In this document: piece after piece, positions 9,079 to 18,528 of the stretch
Layout: each line of letters begins with the position of its first letter
How positions within the stretch are numbered: position 1 is the stretch's first letter
Assembly (NCBI GenBank): GCA_028554795.2
Contig: CM068830.1
Location: 110,559,214 to 110,623,213, forward strand
Source: Sinohyriopsis cumingii
Taxonomy: Eukaryota; Mollusca; Bivalvia; Unionida; Unionidae
Direction of reading: 5' to 3'
DNA: 64,000 bases
The notes under the pieces: generated by a model
Databases searched by the model: none
The model's input: only the letters and a program-made list of their open reading frames with translations
What the model was told of the DNA's origin: nothing
Position numbers and translations under genes: made by a program

Positions 9079-9567
9079 ATGAACCATGAAAATATCAATG
9101 ATGTAATTGTCGCTATTAAAAAATTGAAAAAAGATGGAATTAATATATCTGATGAACTTAATCCTGAAAAAATAGTTTCTGACTTTGAGATTTTACAAGA
9201 ACGTAAAACCATGGGGACACACACACTATCATCTGAATACAGGCTCAAGAAACGGATTCAATCGGCAATGTTTCAGTCGCTAGCTACCGTAGAAGATGAT
9301 CATGTGAAGGAGTTCGTTCCTCTTTCTACCACCGTAGAAAGAATTAAATCGTTATTATCCCACGAGTATGAGGCAAAGAAAACGATTAGTACTCGCATAA
9401 GACTATTAAGAAAAATTATGTTAGATCGTGAAACGATCCAAGGTAACTTCGTTACTGGTGAAACGATCCAGAGTAACCTCGTTACTGGTGAAACGATCCA
9501 GAGTAACCTCGTTACTGGTGATAATGAAAATGAAAGTTTTGGTAACTGGGGTCCATGTCAACTCTGA
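9079..9567 (+). CDS. Hypothetical protein with decapeptide repeats
   Basis: A 162-aa ORF with an ATG directly behind a TATATATTATATA stretch, as for other genes of this element. The first two thirds are charged and helical. The C-terminus has three copies of a 10-residue unit close to ETIQSNLVTG, encoded by 30-bp DNA repeats at 9430-9519. I do not recognise a family. It is the last rightward gene before the strand switch. Confidence 0.55.
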   Translation: MNHENINDVIVAIKKLKKDGINISDELNPEKIVSDFEILQERKTMGTHTLSSEYRLKKRIQSAMFQSLATVEDDHVKEFVPLSTTVERIKSLLSHEYEAKKTISTRIRLLRKIMLDRETIQGNFVTGETIQSNLVTGETIQSNLVTGDNENESFGNWGPCQL

Positions 9568-9577
9568 CCACGTGTAT

Positions 9578-10140
9578 TGGTAGTCAAAATCAAGAAAGTT
9601 CTAACCTTGTCAAATTGTTCCTAATAAATTTTATTTATTATAAATTAATTTTATTTATTATAAATTTTATTTATTATAAATTTTATTTATTAATAATATT
9701 ATTTTTACTGAGGATTTTTTTTTTTTTTACTAAAATCAAGAAAAATGCACGAATTACTTGATTCTGACGGGGTAGTTGGTAGTCAAAATCAAAGAAAAAT
9801 GCACGAATTACTTGATTTCTGACGGGGTAGTTGGTAGTCAAAATCAGGAAAATTGAGCAATTTCGTTGTATTTTAGTAAAAAAAAATAAAAATCTCAGTA
9901 AAAATAATATTATTAATAAATAAAATTAATTTATAATAAATAAAATTTATTAGGAACAATTTGACAAGGTTAGAACTTTCTTGATTTTGACGGGGTAGTT
10001 GGTAGTCAAAATCAAGTAATTCGTGCATTTTTATGTTTCTGACGGGGTAGTTGGTAGTCAAAATCAAGTAATTCGTGCATTTTTATGTTTCTGACGGGGT
10101 AGTTGGTAGTCAAAATCAAGTAATTTGTACAATTTCAGTA
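9578..10140. repeat. Strand-switch region with nested inverted and direct repeats
   Basis: Arms of ~130-160 bp at about 9578-9738 and 9868-10005 are inverted copies of each other, very AT-rich (TTTATTTATTATAAAT words). GACGGGGTAGTTGGTAGTCA recurs at about 9775, 9821, 9989, 10041 and 10093, and an AATTCGTGCATTTTT word appears in both orientations. The block lies between convergent genes (rightward to 9567, leftward ending at 10463). Confidence 0.85.
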
Positions 10141-10360
10141 AAAATCAGGAAAATTAATAAATATTATTTTTTTTGTGATAGAAATTTTAATTTTACTTTC
10201 ATCGACTAGCTTTTTTAGTTGCCTGGGCCGATTAATTTGTACCAAACACAAATTTGTGCCAGTAATAATAAAATATTTTTTTAAGTTGATCGAATTTGAT
10301 TCTGATCTCTGTTACAAATGTTCTTCTAACTGTTAAGAAATCCTCGCGTGTAAAAACCCT

Positions 10361-10462
10361 CCATTACATGAAGATCTACGACAAAAGTCCTTAGACAGAA
10401 ATCCTTAGGACAAAAGTCTTAGGACAAAAGTCCTTAGACAGAAATCCTTAGGACAGAAATCC
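10361..10462. repeat. Short tandem repeats at the 3' end of the virion block
   Basis: Alternating ACAAAAGTCCTTAG and ACAGAAATCCTTAGG units immediately behind the stop codon of the leftward gene at 10463. The stretch 10141-10360 is plain AT-rich spacer. Confidence 0.8.
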
Positions 10463-11881
10463 TTAAGATTTCACATACAGATTTATTACAAGCTCTTCTT
10501 CACGTATGTCAATCAAGCGATTAAGGTGGTCTGTGAGTTTAAAATTGATTCGCGTTAACATATTATTGTGACACCGCAGATACACAGGATTAGTTGGTTC
10601 TTGCACGATTAAATTTCCAGGGGGAACTTGTGGTGTGAACGTGTACAGGATGTATCCTTGTTGAGCCTGATTTGATCTTCCGAGATCTATTTGATAGCTG
10701 CCATCGATTACGTCACAAACCAGATTGACCGCGACCGTCGGTGTTATATTAACGATTCCCGGGGATACGTGTCTTCCGCCGCCGTGTGGATCATTATCAT
10801 ACCTAAGAACAGCTGCTGGTGGAATTAATTTTCTCCATGCATCGAGTAGTTTAGGAAAAAACTCATCAATGACATCATTGATAGATTTTCTTAACTCGGT
10901 TACACTATACCCGGGAAATTTATAATCTGGTACATCGGCTTCTGTTAATTTATATTTTTCTAACCATTTATATACATCAGGATTTTCAGGTGATTCTAAA
11001 AGACTAACCATCGCCTGAACTATTCGGTTATTAATATATTCCATATCTGATATAAGCTGATTTAATATTTCCACACGCGTGATGATTTTTTCACGCGATG
11101 ACGCTGATATGTCAAAAATATGTTCGTTAAAATATTGATTTAGTTGATCTAGTTGTTTTTTACATTCCTGATTGATTTCCTGAAAATATTTAATAATATT
11201 CTCTCGATAAAAACCACTAAAACTTCCTGTTTCCCCCGGATTTTTAAAAGCCCATACCTCAATTTCACCGAAGAAGGAAAATCTGTGAAGCATTGATTTA
11301 TTTTTTAAAATACGTAGTTTTTCCCCGTATGATGGATTAATTTCATGATATGATTGTCTATCCGTGACATAATCAGACTTTTTCGGCTCTGGTGGTATCG
11401 GTGTTATCGGTGGTGATATTTCAGGCCAACCTAGTACGGATCTTATCGTGGATCGATAAATATCAACGGCATAATCAGGCGAGTTTATTTCAATCGTCGA
11501 GGACAGGGTGGGTTCATGAACATTAATTGATATTTTTGATTCTTTTCCCGTTATTGATTTTATTCTACGCGCAAATTCCTCACTGATTTGTTCGATCTCA
11601 TAACTGCCGGTTGGTATTCCAACAACAACCCAGTCAGGTGTTCCATCGGGTTTGTTCTTGTTAGTAAATACAAGCGAATTATTTGCTGGTGTACCATTCA
11701 ATGATTTTGATCTGATATTTGGCCAGCTGTAATATACTCGTAATTGTGCTAGTGCTATTTCTTTTACTGGAATTGCAGTAGGAAAATTAACACTAAATTC
11801 AGGATTAATTGAACTTACCGAGATCATCGTTATCTTTGGCGGAGTTGTGTTGGTCACGATCTGCTGGAGTAATTCTGTCAT
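10463..11881 (-). CDS. Putative minor capsid/penton-like virion protein
   Basis: A 472-aa protein starting ATG at 11881. The N-terminus (EIALAQLRVYYSWPNI) and C-terminus (MLTRINFKLTDHLNRLIDI, then a beta-strand-like end) match the pattern of a recurrent animal Polinton structural protein whose ends form beta-rich domains; the middle is helical with several coiled-coil-like stretches. It is the most downstream gene of the leftward virion block and overlaps the preceding gene by 77 bases. The role in the capsid is inferred from this recurrence and position, not from a catalytic motif. The frame is intact. Confidence 0.6.
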   Translation of the reverse strand: MTELLQQIVTNTTPPKITMISVSSINPEFSVNFPTAIPVKEIALAQLRVYYSWPNIRSKSLNGTPANNSLVFTNKNKPDGTPDWVVVGIPTGSYEIEQISEEFARRIKSITGKESKISINVHEPTLSSTIEINSPDYAVDIYRSTIRSVLGWPEISPPITPIPPEPKKSDYVTDRQSYHEINPSYGEKLRILKNKSMLHRFSFFGEIEVWAFKNPGETGSFSGFYRENIIKYFQEINQECKKQLDQLNQYFNEHIFDISASSREKIITRVEILNQLISDMEYINNRIVQAMVSLLESPENPDVYKWLEKYKLTEADVPDYKFPGYSVTELRKSINDVIDEFFPKLLDAWRKLIPPAAVLRYDNDPHGGGRHVSPGIVNITPTVAVNLVCDVIDGSYQIDLGRSNQAQQGYILYTFTPQVPPGNLIVQEPTNPVYLRCHNNMLTRINFKLTDHLNRLIDIREEELVINLYVKS

Positions 11882-12329
11882 TATTGATACTTGTATCTTT
11901 AATACCTTCGTCGTATATTTTGGTTATCATTGAAAATTCGAAATCAGATATAATTCCATCACTGAGACTCGCTGATAACAACGAGGATAATTTCGAGTAT
12001 GCTACCGTCGCTGTATGTAATTTTATTTTGTAATCGGATAACTTTTCGTTCGTACAAGTACATATTTTTTTTGTGATGATACCAAGCACACCTGCAATAG
12101 TTGTTGCTGCTGAAATACAGATAGTTACAGCTACTGGTGCCATCGTTGTCAACGCTGATAATATTACACCGGTTCCAGCAACAACAGCGGATACTGAATA
12201 AACAATCACATCAACGATAACCAATCGTCGTCGATATTTTTTTACTTTTACTGTATATTGATCAACTTGATCTTTTAGCGCCGCCTGCCATTCACGTGCT
12301 TGATTGTATCTGTATTGTGCACCGTCCAT
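11805..12329 (-). CDS. Two-transmembrane helical protein
   Basis: A 174-aa protein with charged N-terminal helices, then two adjacent hydrophobic segments at about residues 37-60 and 66-87 (IVDVIVYSVSAVVAGTGVIL; VAVTICISAATTIAGVLGI), then a soluble helical tail with an EF-hand-like phrase, SDGIISDFEFSMI. Proteins with the same layout recur in invertebrate Polintons. A membrane-associated or lipid-modifying virion role is possible but unproven. The start is an ATG 8 bases from the neighbouring stop. Intact. Confidence 0.65.
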   Translation of the reverse strand: MDGAQYRYNQAREWQAALKDQVDQYTVKVKKYRRRLVIVDVIVYSVSAVVAGTGVILSALTTMAPVAVTICISAATTIAGVLGIITKKICTCTNEKLSDYKIKLHTATVAYSKLSSLLSASLSDGIISDFEFSMITKIYDEGIKDTSINNDRITPADRDQHNSAKDNDDLGKFN

Positions 12330-12337
12330 ATATATTT

Positions 12338-13357
12338 TTATGCAGTAACCAATTGAGGTGTTTCAGCTACAAATTCCAAACACCACCAGAAGGATGTTGC
12401 GGTTAATTTCTTATCATCTGCTTCCAGAATAAATATTTCCTCGGCTCCGATATTTAATATAACAGATACAACCCCGGAAAACCTGTCGGTGGAATGACGC
12501 CACGGAAACGTTGTAAATATTTCAAATTTTGCAGCACTAAACACAGATAGCCTGTACACGCCAGTGACTGTTGCGGTATATTTGATAGTATTATTTTGCT
12601 GCGACCACGTTGCAAATCCCGATGATACCGTGCATACGATGTTTGTGATATGCCCGGGAGTTATTCCAGCTGGAATTTTAATCAAATTGGTTTTGCTGAC
12701 AATCTCAGGAATTCGCGCTACGATGTTTTGCTGTCTTTGTTTGATCGTGTCTAGGTCAGTTTTGATATCAGCGAGTTTCATGTCAATGGCGCGTGGAGTA
12801 CCGAAGAATTTATCTACGGTATCATCGATTTTTTGAAAATTTCTTCGAAATCTTCCAAAAGCTCCTGCGTGAACGTCATACTCAGCCAGTAACGTGGATA
12901 ATTTACCGTCTACGGTGCCATAGTTGACATCGACGTATTTTTTTGTTGCTGCGTCTTCGTCAGATGTTGGATCTTTTAAAACTACTATTTTGTTCCCGTT
13001 CATGCTAAGTTCACCTGTCATTGTGTCACCGGTGTTTCTCACGCGATTAGCAACACTTTTTGCAATTTCATCTCTGATGGTTTTAAGTGACATACTTGAA
13101 TCTCTGTTTTTGCCGCTATCAGTAAACACGGGAATATTATCTGTAACTGCACCAAGTACTCGCCGGACTATATCATTCCATTTGATATTGCTGGTTTTTA
13201 GTTTACCATATCGATCTTGAAAAATGACAACCTCATCTGGATCAACTCCAGCAATGTTCATGATATCAGCGAGGTCATCTTTAGTCGCATACTTTGACAG
13301 ATCAACGTCGGATTTTATTTTCTTACTAGTAGAAGATCTTCCGTAGATGTCAACCAT
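12338..13357 (-). CDS. Tail-fibre-like attachment protein
   Basis: A 339-aa protein. Residues ~105-145 contain NTGDTMTGELSMNGNKIVVL followed by PTSDEDAATKKYVD, the repeat signature of phage and adenovirus-like trimeric fibre shafts. A heptad-like linker follows (~150-215). The C-terminal ~120 residues are predicted beta-rich with Trp and Phe residues and probably form the receptor-binding head. This suggests a trimeric fibre at capsid vertices. It lies in the virion block between the two-TM gene and the protease, which fits. The start ATG follows a TTATTATA motif. Intact. Confidence 0.75.
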   Translation of the reverse strand: MVDIYGRSSTSKKIKSDVDLSKYATKDDLADIMNIAGVDPDEVVIFQDRYGKLKTSNIKWNDIVRRVLGAVTDNIPVFTDSGKNRDSSMSLKTIRDEIAKSVANRVRNTGDTMTGELSMNGNKIVVLKDPTSDEDAATKKYVDVNYGTVDGKLSTLLAEYDVHAGAFGRFRRNFQKIDDTVDKFFGTPRAIDMKLADIKTDLDTIKQRQQNIVARIPEIVSKTNLIKIPAGITPGHITNIVCTVSSGFATWSQQNNTIKYTATVTGVYRLSVFSAAKFEIFTTFPWRHSTDRFSGVVSVILNIGAEEIFILEADDKKLTATSFWWCLEFVAETPQLVTA

Positions 13358-13375
13358 TATAATAAGATCCGTTGT

Positions 13376-13855
13376 TTAAAATGCTTTACGCGCAACAAAT
13401 CGGTTGCTTGTATAATCGTGCACGACTTTATGTGGCGGCTTGGATGATTTTGATATAGCGTCGAGTACATTAATTACTTCACGGCCGCATATTAGCGGAT
13501 CTATCATTGTTTGTGTGGGTAGCGTTGAATACCAAACTTTATAACCTCTGGTTGTTGCGTGGAGTGGTGCGACATACTTGATAAATTCAACAGGTGGAGC
13601 TAACCCGTACGAATCAAAATAAACAATTCTACGCGGATCAACCGCGTATGATACCCAATGAGTACCGGGTCCGGAACGTTTGTCAAGATTAATAATACCT
13701 GTTTCTAGTTTGTTTGGTTGTTTCGGTAATTGATCTCGCATAAAAACACCTCTAAAGGCAGATATTTTTAATTTTTTAGCAGCATCAAGTAAATCAAAAT
13801 TTGATGCTGGAACGTCTAACGAAATGATCCTGGAAGCCTTAGGCCTCTCCCCCAA
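13376..13855 (-). CDS. Adenain-like maturation cysteine protease
   Basis: A protease frame of about 159 aa from the first possible near-cognate codon (TTG, 13855). It shows the catalytic pattern of adenovirus-type proteases: His in GPGTHWVSYA, acidic FDSYGLAPP, and Cys in LICGREV. It would cleave minor capsid and core proteins during maturation. No in-frame ATG precedes the conserved LLDAAKKLKISAFRGVFM segment. The frame opens inside the end of the upstream gene, in the -1 frame. A run of eight A (coding strand, 13893-13886) lies upstream, so frameshifting, near-cognate initiation or a small mutation are all possible. Confidence 0.85.
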   Translation of the reverse strand: MGERPKASRIISLDVPASNFDLLDAAKKLKISAFRGVFMRDQLPKQPNKLETGIINLDKRSGPGTHWVSYAVDPRRIVYFDSYGLAPPVEFIKYVAPLHATTRGYKVWYSTLPTQTMIDPLICGREVINVLDAISKSSKPPHKVVHDYTSNRFVARKAF

Positions 13856-14268
13856 CGAGATCCCGGTAATCTTAGACCGCGTCCCTTTTTTTTGTATCCT
13901 TGCCCTGTTGCTTTCTTTAGTGCCATTCCAGCGGCTGTTCCAACAGCACCTAACGCGGCCGCTTTTGCTACGGCTGGAGCAGCTGCAGCTATTAATGCCG
14001 GAATGGCCGCAAGTAGTGGAAATATACCACCTGTTTTAACCATGTCTTTGATGGCGCTCGGGGAGAGATGGAATTGAACTCCAGTTTTTGATTCTAGGTC
14101 TTTATTGAAATGTTTAATCTGATTATTTGTCAGCGATAATTTGTTTGGACCACCACTAATATGATCTCGTTTTAGTGATATTTTAGTTCCGCATTTGTTG
14201 GCGGTTTTTGATTGAAGCTTTTTTACCTGACCCGGGGTCAGAGTAACATTAACATGACTATACGACAT
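13816..14268 (-). CDS. Membrane-active minor virion protein
   Basis: A 150-aa protein recurrent in invertebrate Polintons. Residues 1-75 are Lys/Asn-rich with LTPGQVKKLQ and LTNNQIKHF repeat-like phrases. Residues ~77-115 are a hydrophobic Ala-rich amphipathic stretch (IFPLLAAIPALIAAAAPAVA). The basic tail repeats GRGLRLPGS twice. This resembles the design of adenovirus pVI-like proteins that disrupt membranes and are trimmed by the protease, which is encoded directly downstream and overlaps it by 40 bases. The function is inferred from composition and context. ATG start, intact. Confidence 0.65.
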   Translation of the reverse strand: MSYSHVNVTLTPGQVKKLQSKTANKCGTKISLKRDHISGGPNKLSLTNNQIKHFNKDLESKTGVQFHLSPSAIKDMVKTGGIFPLLAAIPALIAAAAPAVAKAAALGAVGTAAGMALKKATGQGYKKKGRGLRLPGSRWGRGLRLPGSFR

Positions 14269-14302
14269 TTTTATATAAAATATATTTTTCTAAATAACAC
14301 GA

Positions 14303-15772
14303 TTAAAGATTTTCCACCGGTGCATCAACGACCCTCATTCGACCACTGCCACCTTCAAGTAACATGGCTTTGTCGCTAAGTATGACCGCGATCGCTCTGT
14401 AGAAGCCGGGAACAATTGGTGGACCGGGTATATCAGGAGGAGGGTTAGTAACATGAGCTCGAAAGTGTATATCAACAACAGATTGTTTGGATAAATCAAG
14501 ATGTTCTAGTGAAAAATAATAAATCGGATATAGACCTGTAAAATCTAGTTGTGATATTTGCAACCCGGTATCTATATTTTGATCACGTCCCATGAATGAC
14601 ATTAAACGATGATATGCGCGCGCTACATGATTTTGAACAAAATTTAGTTGTATATCCTCGGCTGGTTCTTGATGTCCATTTATCCGTAAGGAAACTTCAT
14701 TAACTCCAAGGTTGTCAAATATCATAAGTGAACGTTCTTGATTATTCGTCCGAGCATTATCTTGTAGTGCAATAAAAATATGTCGTGGTGCAGAAACACC
14801 CTGTTGTGATGCTATATGCCATGTAAATAAACCATTAATATTGCTTTGAGCAGCATCTGTGGTTACTGTTAACCATGATAGCAATGATTTACCGCCTTGA
14901 TCCATAAAAGATAGTAATTTTTGTTCCTCAGTAATAGATGGAGTCATTACTGGCATCCATAGTGAAAGTTTTGATATATTTACTTTACCCTCGGCAACAC
15001 CAGCACCTCGCCAGATTGCATCATTATCATCACTTTTTCTTACGAGCACAATTGTGTGTTTAGCTCCAAAGATGACTTTTCTAACATTTCTGCAGAATCC
15101 AAAGATGTGAGATAATGGAATTGCACATGAAAAATTTCTATCACCTCCTGACAGCGCTGCTTGGCGTGTTGCAAATCCTCAGTTGAAAGTCGCGCTATCA
15201 CCTTTTACAATATCAAAAGCAGCAGCTGGTCTGGCTGCGTATTCAGGACCATCAGCAACCGGTTGTGGATCAGATGCAGTATCTTGCGGTGTCCGTATTT
15301 TAGCATACCTGATATGATCAGCGTTGTTGGTAATATCCTTAGCAAACATCATTGTTGGACCAGCTGATCTTGTAAAGTCGTCAGAATATCTCGCTAGACC
15401 AATTATTGTTGTGGCAACATCAACATCCTTCTGAACTGATTCAATATTTTTTCCATCAATCATGTATGTGGCGCTATCAAACAGTGCCATACTCCCGTTG
15501 TTGACAAAACCAACACGTAAATTAGCAGCATATGGCGTATTAGCTACAACATTCGTTACAAGTCTACCTTCTACTTCAATAAACGCCTCAGCGGGCAAGA
15601 AATATCTACTTGTATCATGAACCTGTAATTCGATTCTCCCCCGCTGATTTGGTAGTCTTGCGTCATAAGAATAAAATTGATAATCACGTACTGACTCGTA
15701 CTTAAGGACAGGTGCCTCCATATCAAATGCTGGGTCTGATTCGCGCCTGAACATTTTTATTATAGTTACCAT
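14303..15772 (-). pseudogene. Major capsid protein, one in-frame TGA
   Basis: The frame runs from an ATG at 15772 to a stop at 14303, about 490 codons, with a single in-frame TGA at 15181-15179 that splits it into 197- and 248-aa ORFs with readable coding sequence between them. Size, place between the pX-like and minor-protein genes, and the beta-rich composition of both halves fit the double-jelly-roll capsid protein of Polintons. Both ORFs share the same phase, so no indel is needed. The neighbouring genes are intact, so this may be a first inactivating mutation; TGA readthrough cannot be excluded from the sequence. Confidence 0.72.
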
Positions 15773-15787
15773 TTTTCCAAATGATGA

Positions 15788-16222
15788 TCATCGTCGACGA
15801 AGACCACTTCCTGCTATTAAATTTGCTGTTATATTTTTTTCTGCTTCTTCAGATATCGCCGCTAGTTTTTGATTTGCAGCCTGATTTATTATTTTACTTA
15901 CGTCTGCGGGCATCACCTCAGTACTTGCCAGTTTCACCGGTGGTTGTTGTTTTCGTCGCAATAATCGTGCTAGTCTTTCCTTGATCGCCGAGAACGCCTT
16001 ACCAGCAACATTGACAATTGCACCAGGAGCTTTATCACGAACAATATCAATAGCCTTCATCGATAATTGTTTTGCTACAGGTGCTACTTTTGGAGCTATC
16101 CTCGTGAATAATCCTCGAATGACATCACCAAGTCCATTTCCGTAAATAACACTATAGATTGGTAATCGTGAGTTTACCGCTCTAACCTGTGTGGGTTTAC
16201 GATGATTATCATGCACAATCAT
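15788..16222 (-). CDS. pX/core-like minor virion protein
   Basis: A 144-aa basic protein. An N-terminal PIYSVIYGNGLGDVIRGLF segment is followed by an amphipathic helix region and an arginine-rich stretch (RLARLLRRKQQ), ending GSGLRRR. The phrase GNGLGD-x-hydrophobic matches the start of the element 2 protein at 31613 (GHGLGDMLKS), and in both elements the gene lies directly before the MCP. This supports homology to adenovirus pX/pVI-like precursors found in adintoviruses. Probably a DNA-condensing or membrane-active virion component cut by the protease. Intact. Confidence 0.7.
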   Translation of the reverse strand: MIVHDNHRKPTQVRAVNSRLPIYSVIYGNGLGDVIRGLFTRIAPKVAPVAKQLSMKAIDIVRDKAPGAIVNVAGKAFSAIKERLARLLRRKQQPPVKLASTEVMPADVSKIINQAANQKLAAISEEAEKNITANLIAGSGLRRR

Positions 16223-16250
16223 CTTATTTTATTTACCATTTATCTAACAA

Positions 16251-17388
16251 CTAGTCATCAACGAGCTCATCAATAAGTTCTCGGTAAACGCCGATATCCA
16301 TGATACCACCTTGAAATAGTCGCCGACAAATATCAGCTGCTTCATTGGTTATTTCTGGTGAATTATTTCCAGCTCGTTTTCCTCCTATGAGGACTTCTAA
16401 CCGTGACACGTCATTGATGATATTATCAGGACATAAACCACGTCCTGTTTTAAGTTCATCTTGAGGTGGTGGTTGCATTACCGGAGTAGGTACTTCAGTG
16501 GTGTCCGGGGGTGATCCAGATGGTGAATCTGTCGGTGTAAATGTCATTTTCGGTGCAGAAATTTTACGTAAAGGTGAAGGAATTTTCTTCGAGGAGGGTG
16601 ATTTCAGTGACTCTTTAGCCTTTTTAATTTCCGACATCAACCTTTGCTGTGGCGAAGAAGATTGTTGTTGTTCTATTTGTTGCAGAGGTGGAGGAAGCTG
16701 ATACTGGTAGGACTCTCCTTGTTCTGGTTGTTCCCGTCTCTCTCTATAAAGTCTTTTTACTTCTTCTTTAAGTCTTTTAAATTCTTGACCTCTAGCTTGT
16801 TTTTTATTGTAATATACGCGATATATCCATTTAATGAAATTATCATCATTTGTTTTTTCATGACCGGGTTTTAAAATACTAGATTTATTAGATATATTTT
16901 TTGATATCATCTCAGGTAATCTCTCTCTTTCAATATTTCTAATTTCCTCAACAACTCCTTCGTTAAATCTTGCAATTAATCTTAAGCTTTCTTCTGCTGT
17001 TTTGGGTTCAGATGCAAGTTTTTTTCTCACATCGGCGACTTCAGCACGAAGTTCTCCAATACCTTCAAGTATTTCCTCACCAACAGGTGGAGGCTGAGCT
17101 GCGGCTATGTCAGTTGGAAGGTCTCGTAAAATCTCCCTTGCCTGTTTAGTTCTTCTTGCTATTTTTTTTTGATACCGGAAGAAGATCTTCTTTGATGACA
17201 GTTGTAACTTGTTCAGTAGCCGCAGTGACGGGCTTAAACAGTTTTTTAGTGTCTTCTTCAAACTCAACTTTTGCTTCTTGCTGCGCTTGTAGATTTTTTC
17301 TAAATGAGTCTCTGACAGGAAGAAATTTTTTAATTGCTTCTAATCGTTCTCGAGCTGTTCTTGCAGTATGAGATTCTGGATGTATCAT
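16251..17388 (-). pseudogene. Coiled-coil virion-block protein, frameshifted
   Basis: The first ORF starts at the ATG 17388 (MIHPESHTART) and the second continues to 16251; they overlap in different frames. The frame changes around a run of nine A (coding strand, 17170-17162), a typical slippage site. The N-terminal and central parts are charged, coiled-coil-forming helices with AEVADVRKKLASE-type heptads. The C-terminal half is Pro/Ser/Lys-rich and low in complexity. I do not recognise the family. It is the first gene of the leftward block, just inside the right TIR. A sequencing error in the homopolymer would make it intact. Confidence 0.6.
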
Positions 17389-17428
17389 TTTATTATAACA
17401 TAATAATTTAATTAATATCAGCAGAAGA

Positions 17429-17679
17429 GGAGCAGCAGAGAGGGTACCTACCAACGTTGGTCGTCAAAAAATAAACAAGAAATAAATAAACACGTCGAGT
17501 ACTTTATTTTTTCAGATACTATTTCGAACTGAGGTTTTATTAGTACAATCGGTCATTGCAGAAATAAACATCTCAAGGAAAGTTCATTTGTAAAATCTTG
17601 ACCTTTCTACGAGATGATTTATTTGTTTGTTTTATTTGTTTTGTCGGAATTCTATGGTCTGTTCACCCTCTCTGCTGCT
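17429..17679 (-). repeat. Element 1 terminal inverted repeat, right
   Basis: Inverted copy of 693-945, with the same palindrome at 17450-17461. It begins about 40 bases upstream of the start codon at 17388, so the promoter of the coiled-coil gene may lie within the repeat. Confidence 0.95.
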
Positions 17680-17684
17680 CCATG
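17680..17684. other. Target-site duplication, right copy (CCATG)
   Basis: Matches 688-692 on the other side of element 1. Confidence 0.6.
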
Positions 17685-17994
17685 CGGCTAGAAAAGTGAC
17701 CGGCATTTATATGACTGGGGGGGGGGATCGCAGTCGCTAATGAAGGATACGAGTACATGATGGATGATAGTCATTTTCTGAACGTACGTGCTTGCAGTGT
17801 TTGTTTATGCACCTTATCACTTGGAAGGCTTGAACTGGTATTTACCTAGGTGCAACACAATTAGTGAAGAGTTGGTGTCAGCTATGTTTTTCTGGGTCAT
17901 ACGGATAAAGATAAAACCAAAACCAATGTGGACATACACTAGAACTAAAAGGACACGGCATACAATACACAGGCGCTCAAAATGTAGATAACAG

Positions 17995-18400
17995 AAGAGC
18001 AGAGACTGTGAGAGATACAGAGCGAGCGAGAGACTGTGTGTGAGAGACAGCATGAGAGAGCGAAAGAAAGCATGAGACAGCGAGTGAGAGCGGGTGAAAG
18101 ACAGCTAACAAGAAACAGTTTGAGACAGGTGCAGAGAACGAGCCAGCGAGATGCAGAGCACGAGAGACAGAGCGTGAGGGCGAGCAAGACAGAACGAGAG
18201 ATATCAAGCAAGAAAGGCAGAGAAAGCATAAGACAAAGTGATACAGGGAGAAGACAGACAGAAAGAGTAAGTGGGACAGAGCAAGAGGGAGAGAGGGATT
18301 GAACAAGAGTGACAGCGCAAGAGATATAGATCAAAACAGACAGATATAGAGAAAGCACGAGACATAGATATGGAGACAGTGTGAGAAAGAGTCATATAGA
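17995..18400. repeat. GAGA-rich low-complexity tract
   Basis: About 400 bp of degenerate GAGAGACAG words. It opens long ORFs on both strands that encode Ser/Leu- or Arg/Glu-rich low-complexity peptides; these are not genes. Confidence 0.85.
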
Positions 18401-18528
18401 ATCTATGTTGTGGTTTGGACAGAGACAAGGAAATCCCAGTCAAGGGGTTACATTATTACATTATTCTGATATTGCAGTAAGACCAACACCAAATCAAGTT
18501 GAGGCTACGACATCGTAGCTAGGTGATC

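Larger units (their letters stand above)
693..17679. mobile_element. Element 1: endogenous Polinton/adintovirus-like virus, nearly complete
   Basis: A 17-kb unit bounded by ~250-bp terminal inverted repeats. The left end begins AGCAGCAG and the right end finishes CTGCTGCT, the AG...CT ends expected of integrase-mobilised Polintons. It encodes integrase, protein-primed-type PolB, packaging ATPase, adenain-like protease, major capsid protein and minor capsid candidates, which together define Polintons/adintoviruses. Genes on the left read on both strands; from 10463 to 17388 all read leftward as a virion block. Only two genes are visibly broken (MCP by one stop, coiled-coil protein by one frameshift), so the insertion is young. 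The PolB-helicase fusion and the PLA2 gene set it apart from element 2. Confidence 0.93.

Noticed and set aside
14303..15772. Selenocysteine codon at the TGA in the MCP
   Set aside because: No SECIS-like element was found by eye behind the gene and the position gives no functional reason; mutation is simpler.
17945..18443. Several long ORFs on both strands in the GAGA-rich tract
   Set aside because: Low-complexity DNA keeps all frames open; the peptides are compositionally biased and overlapping.
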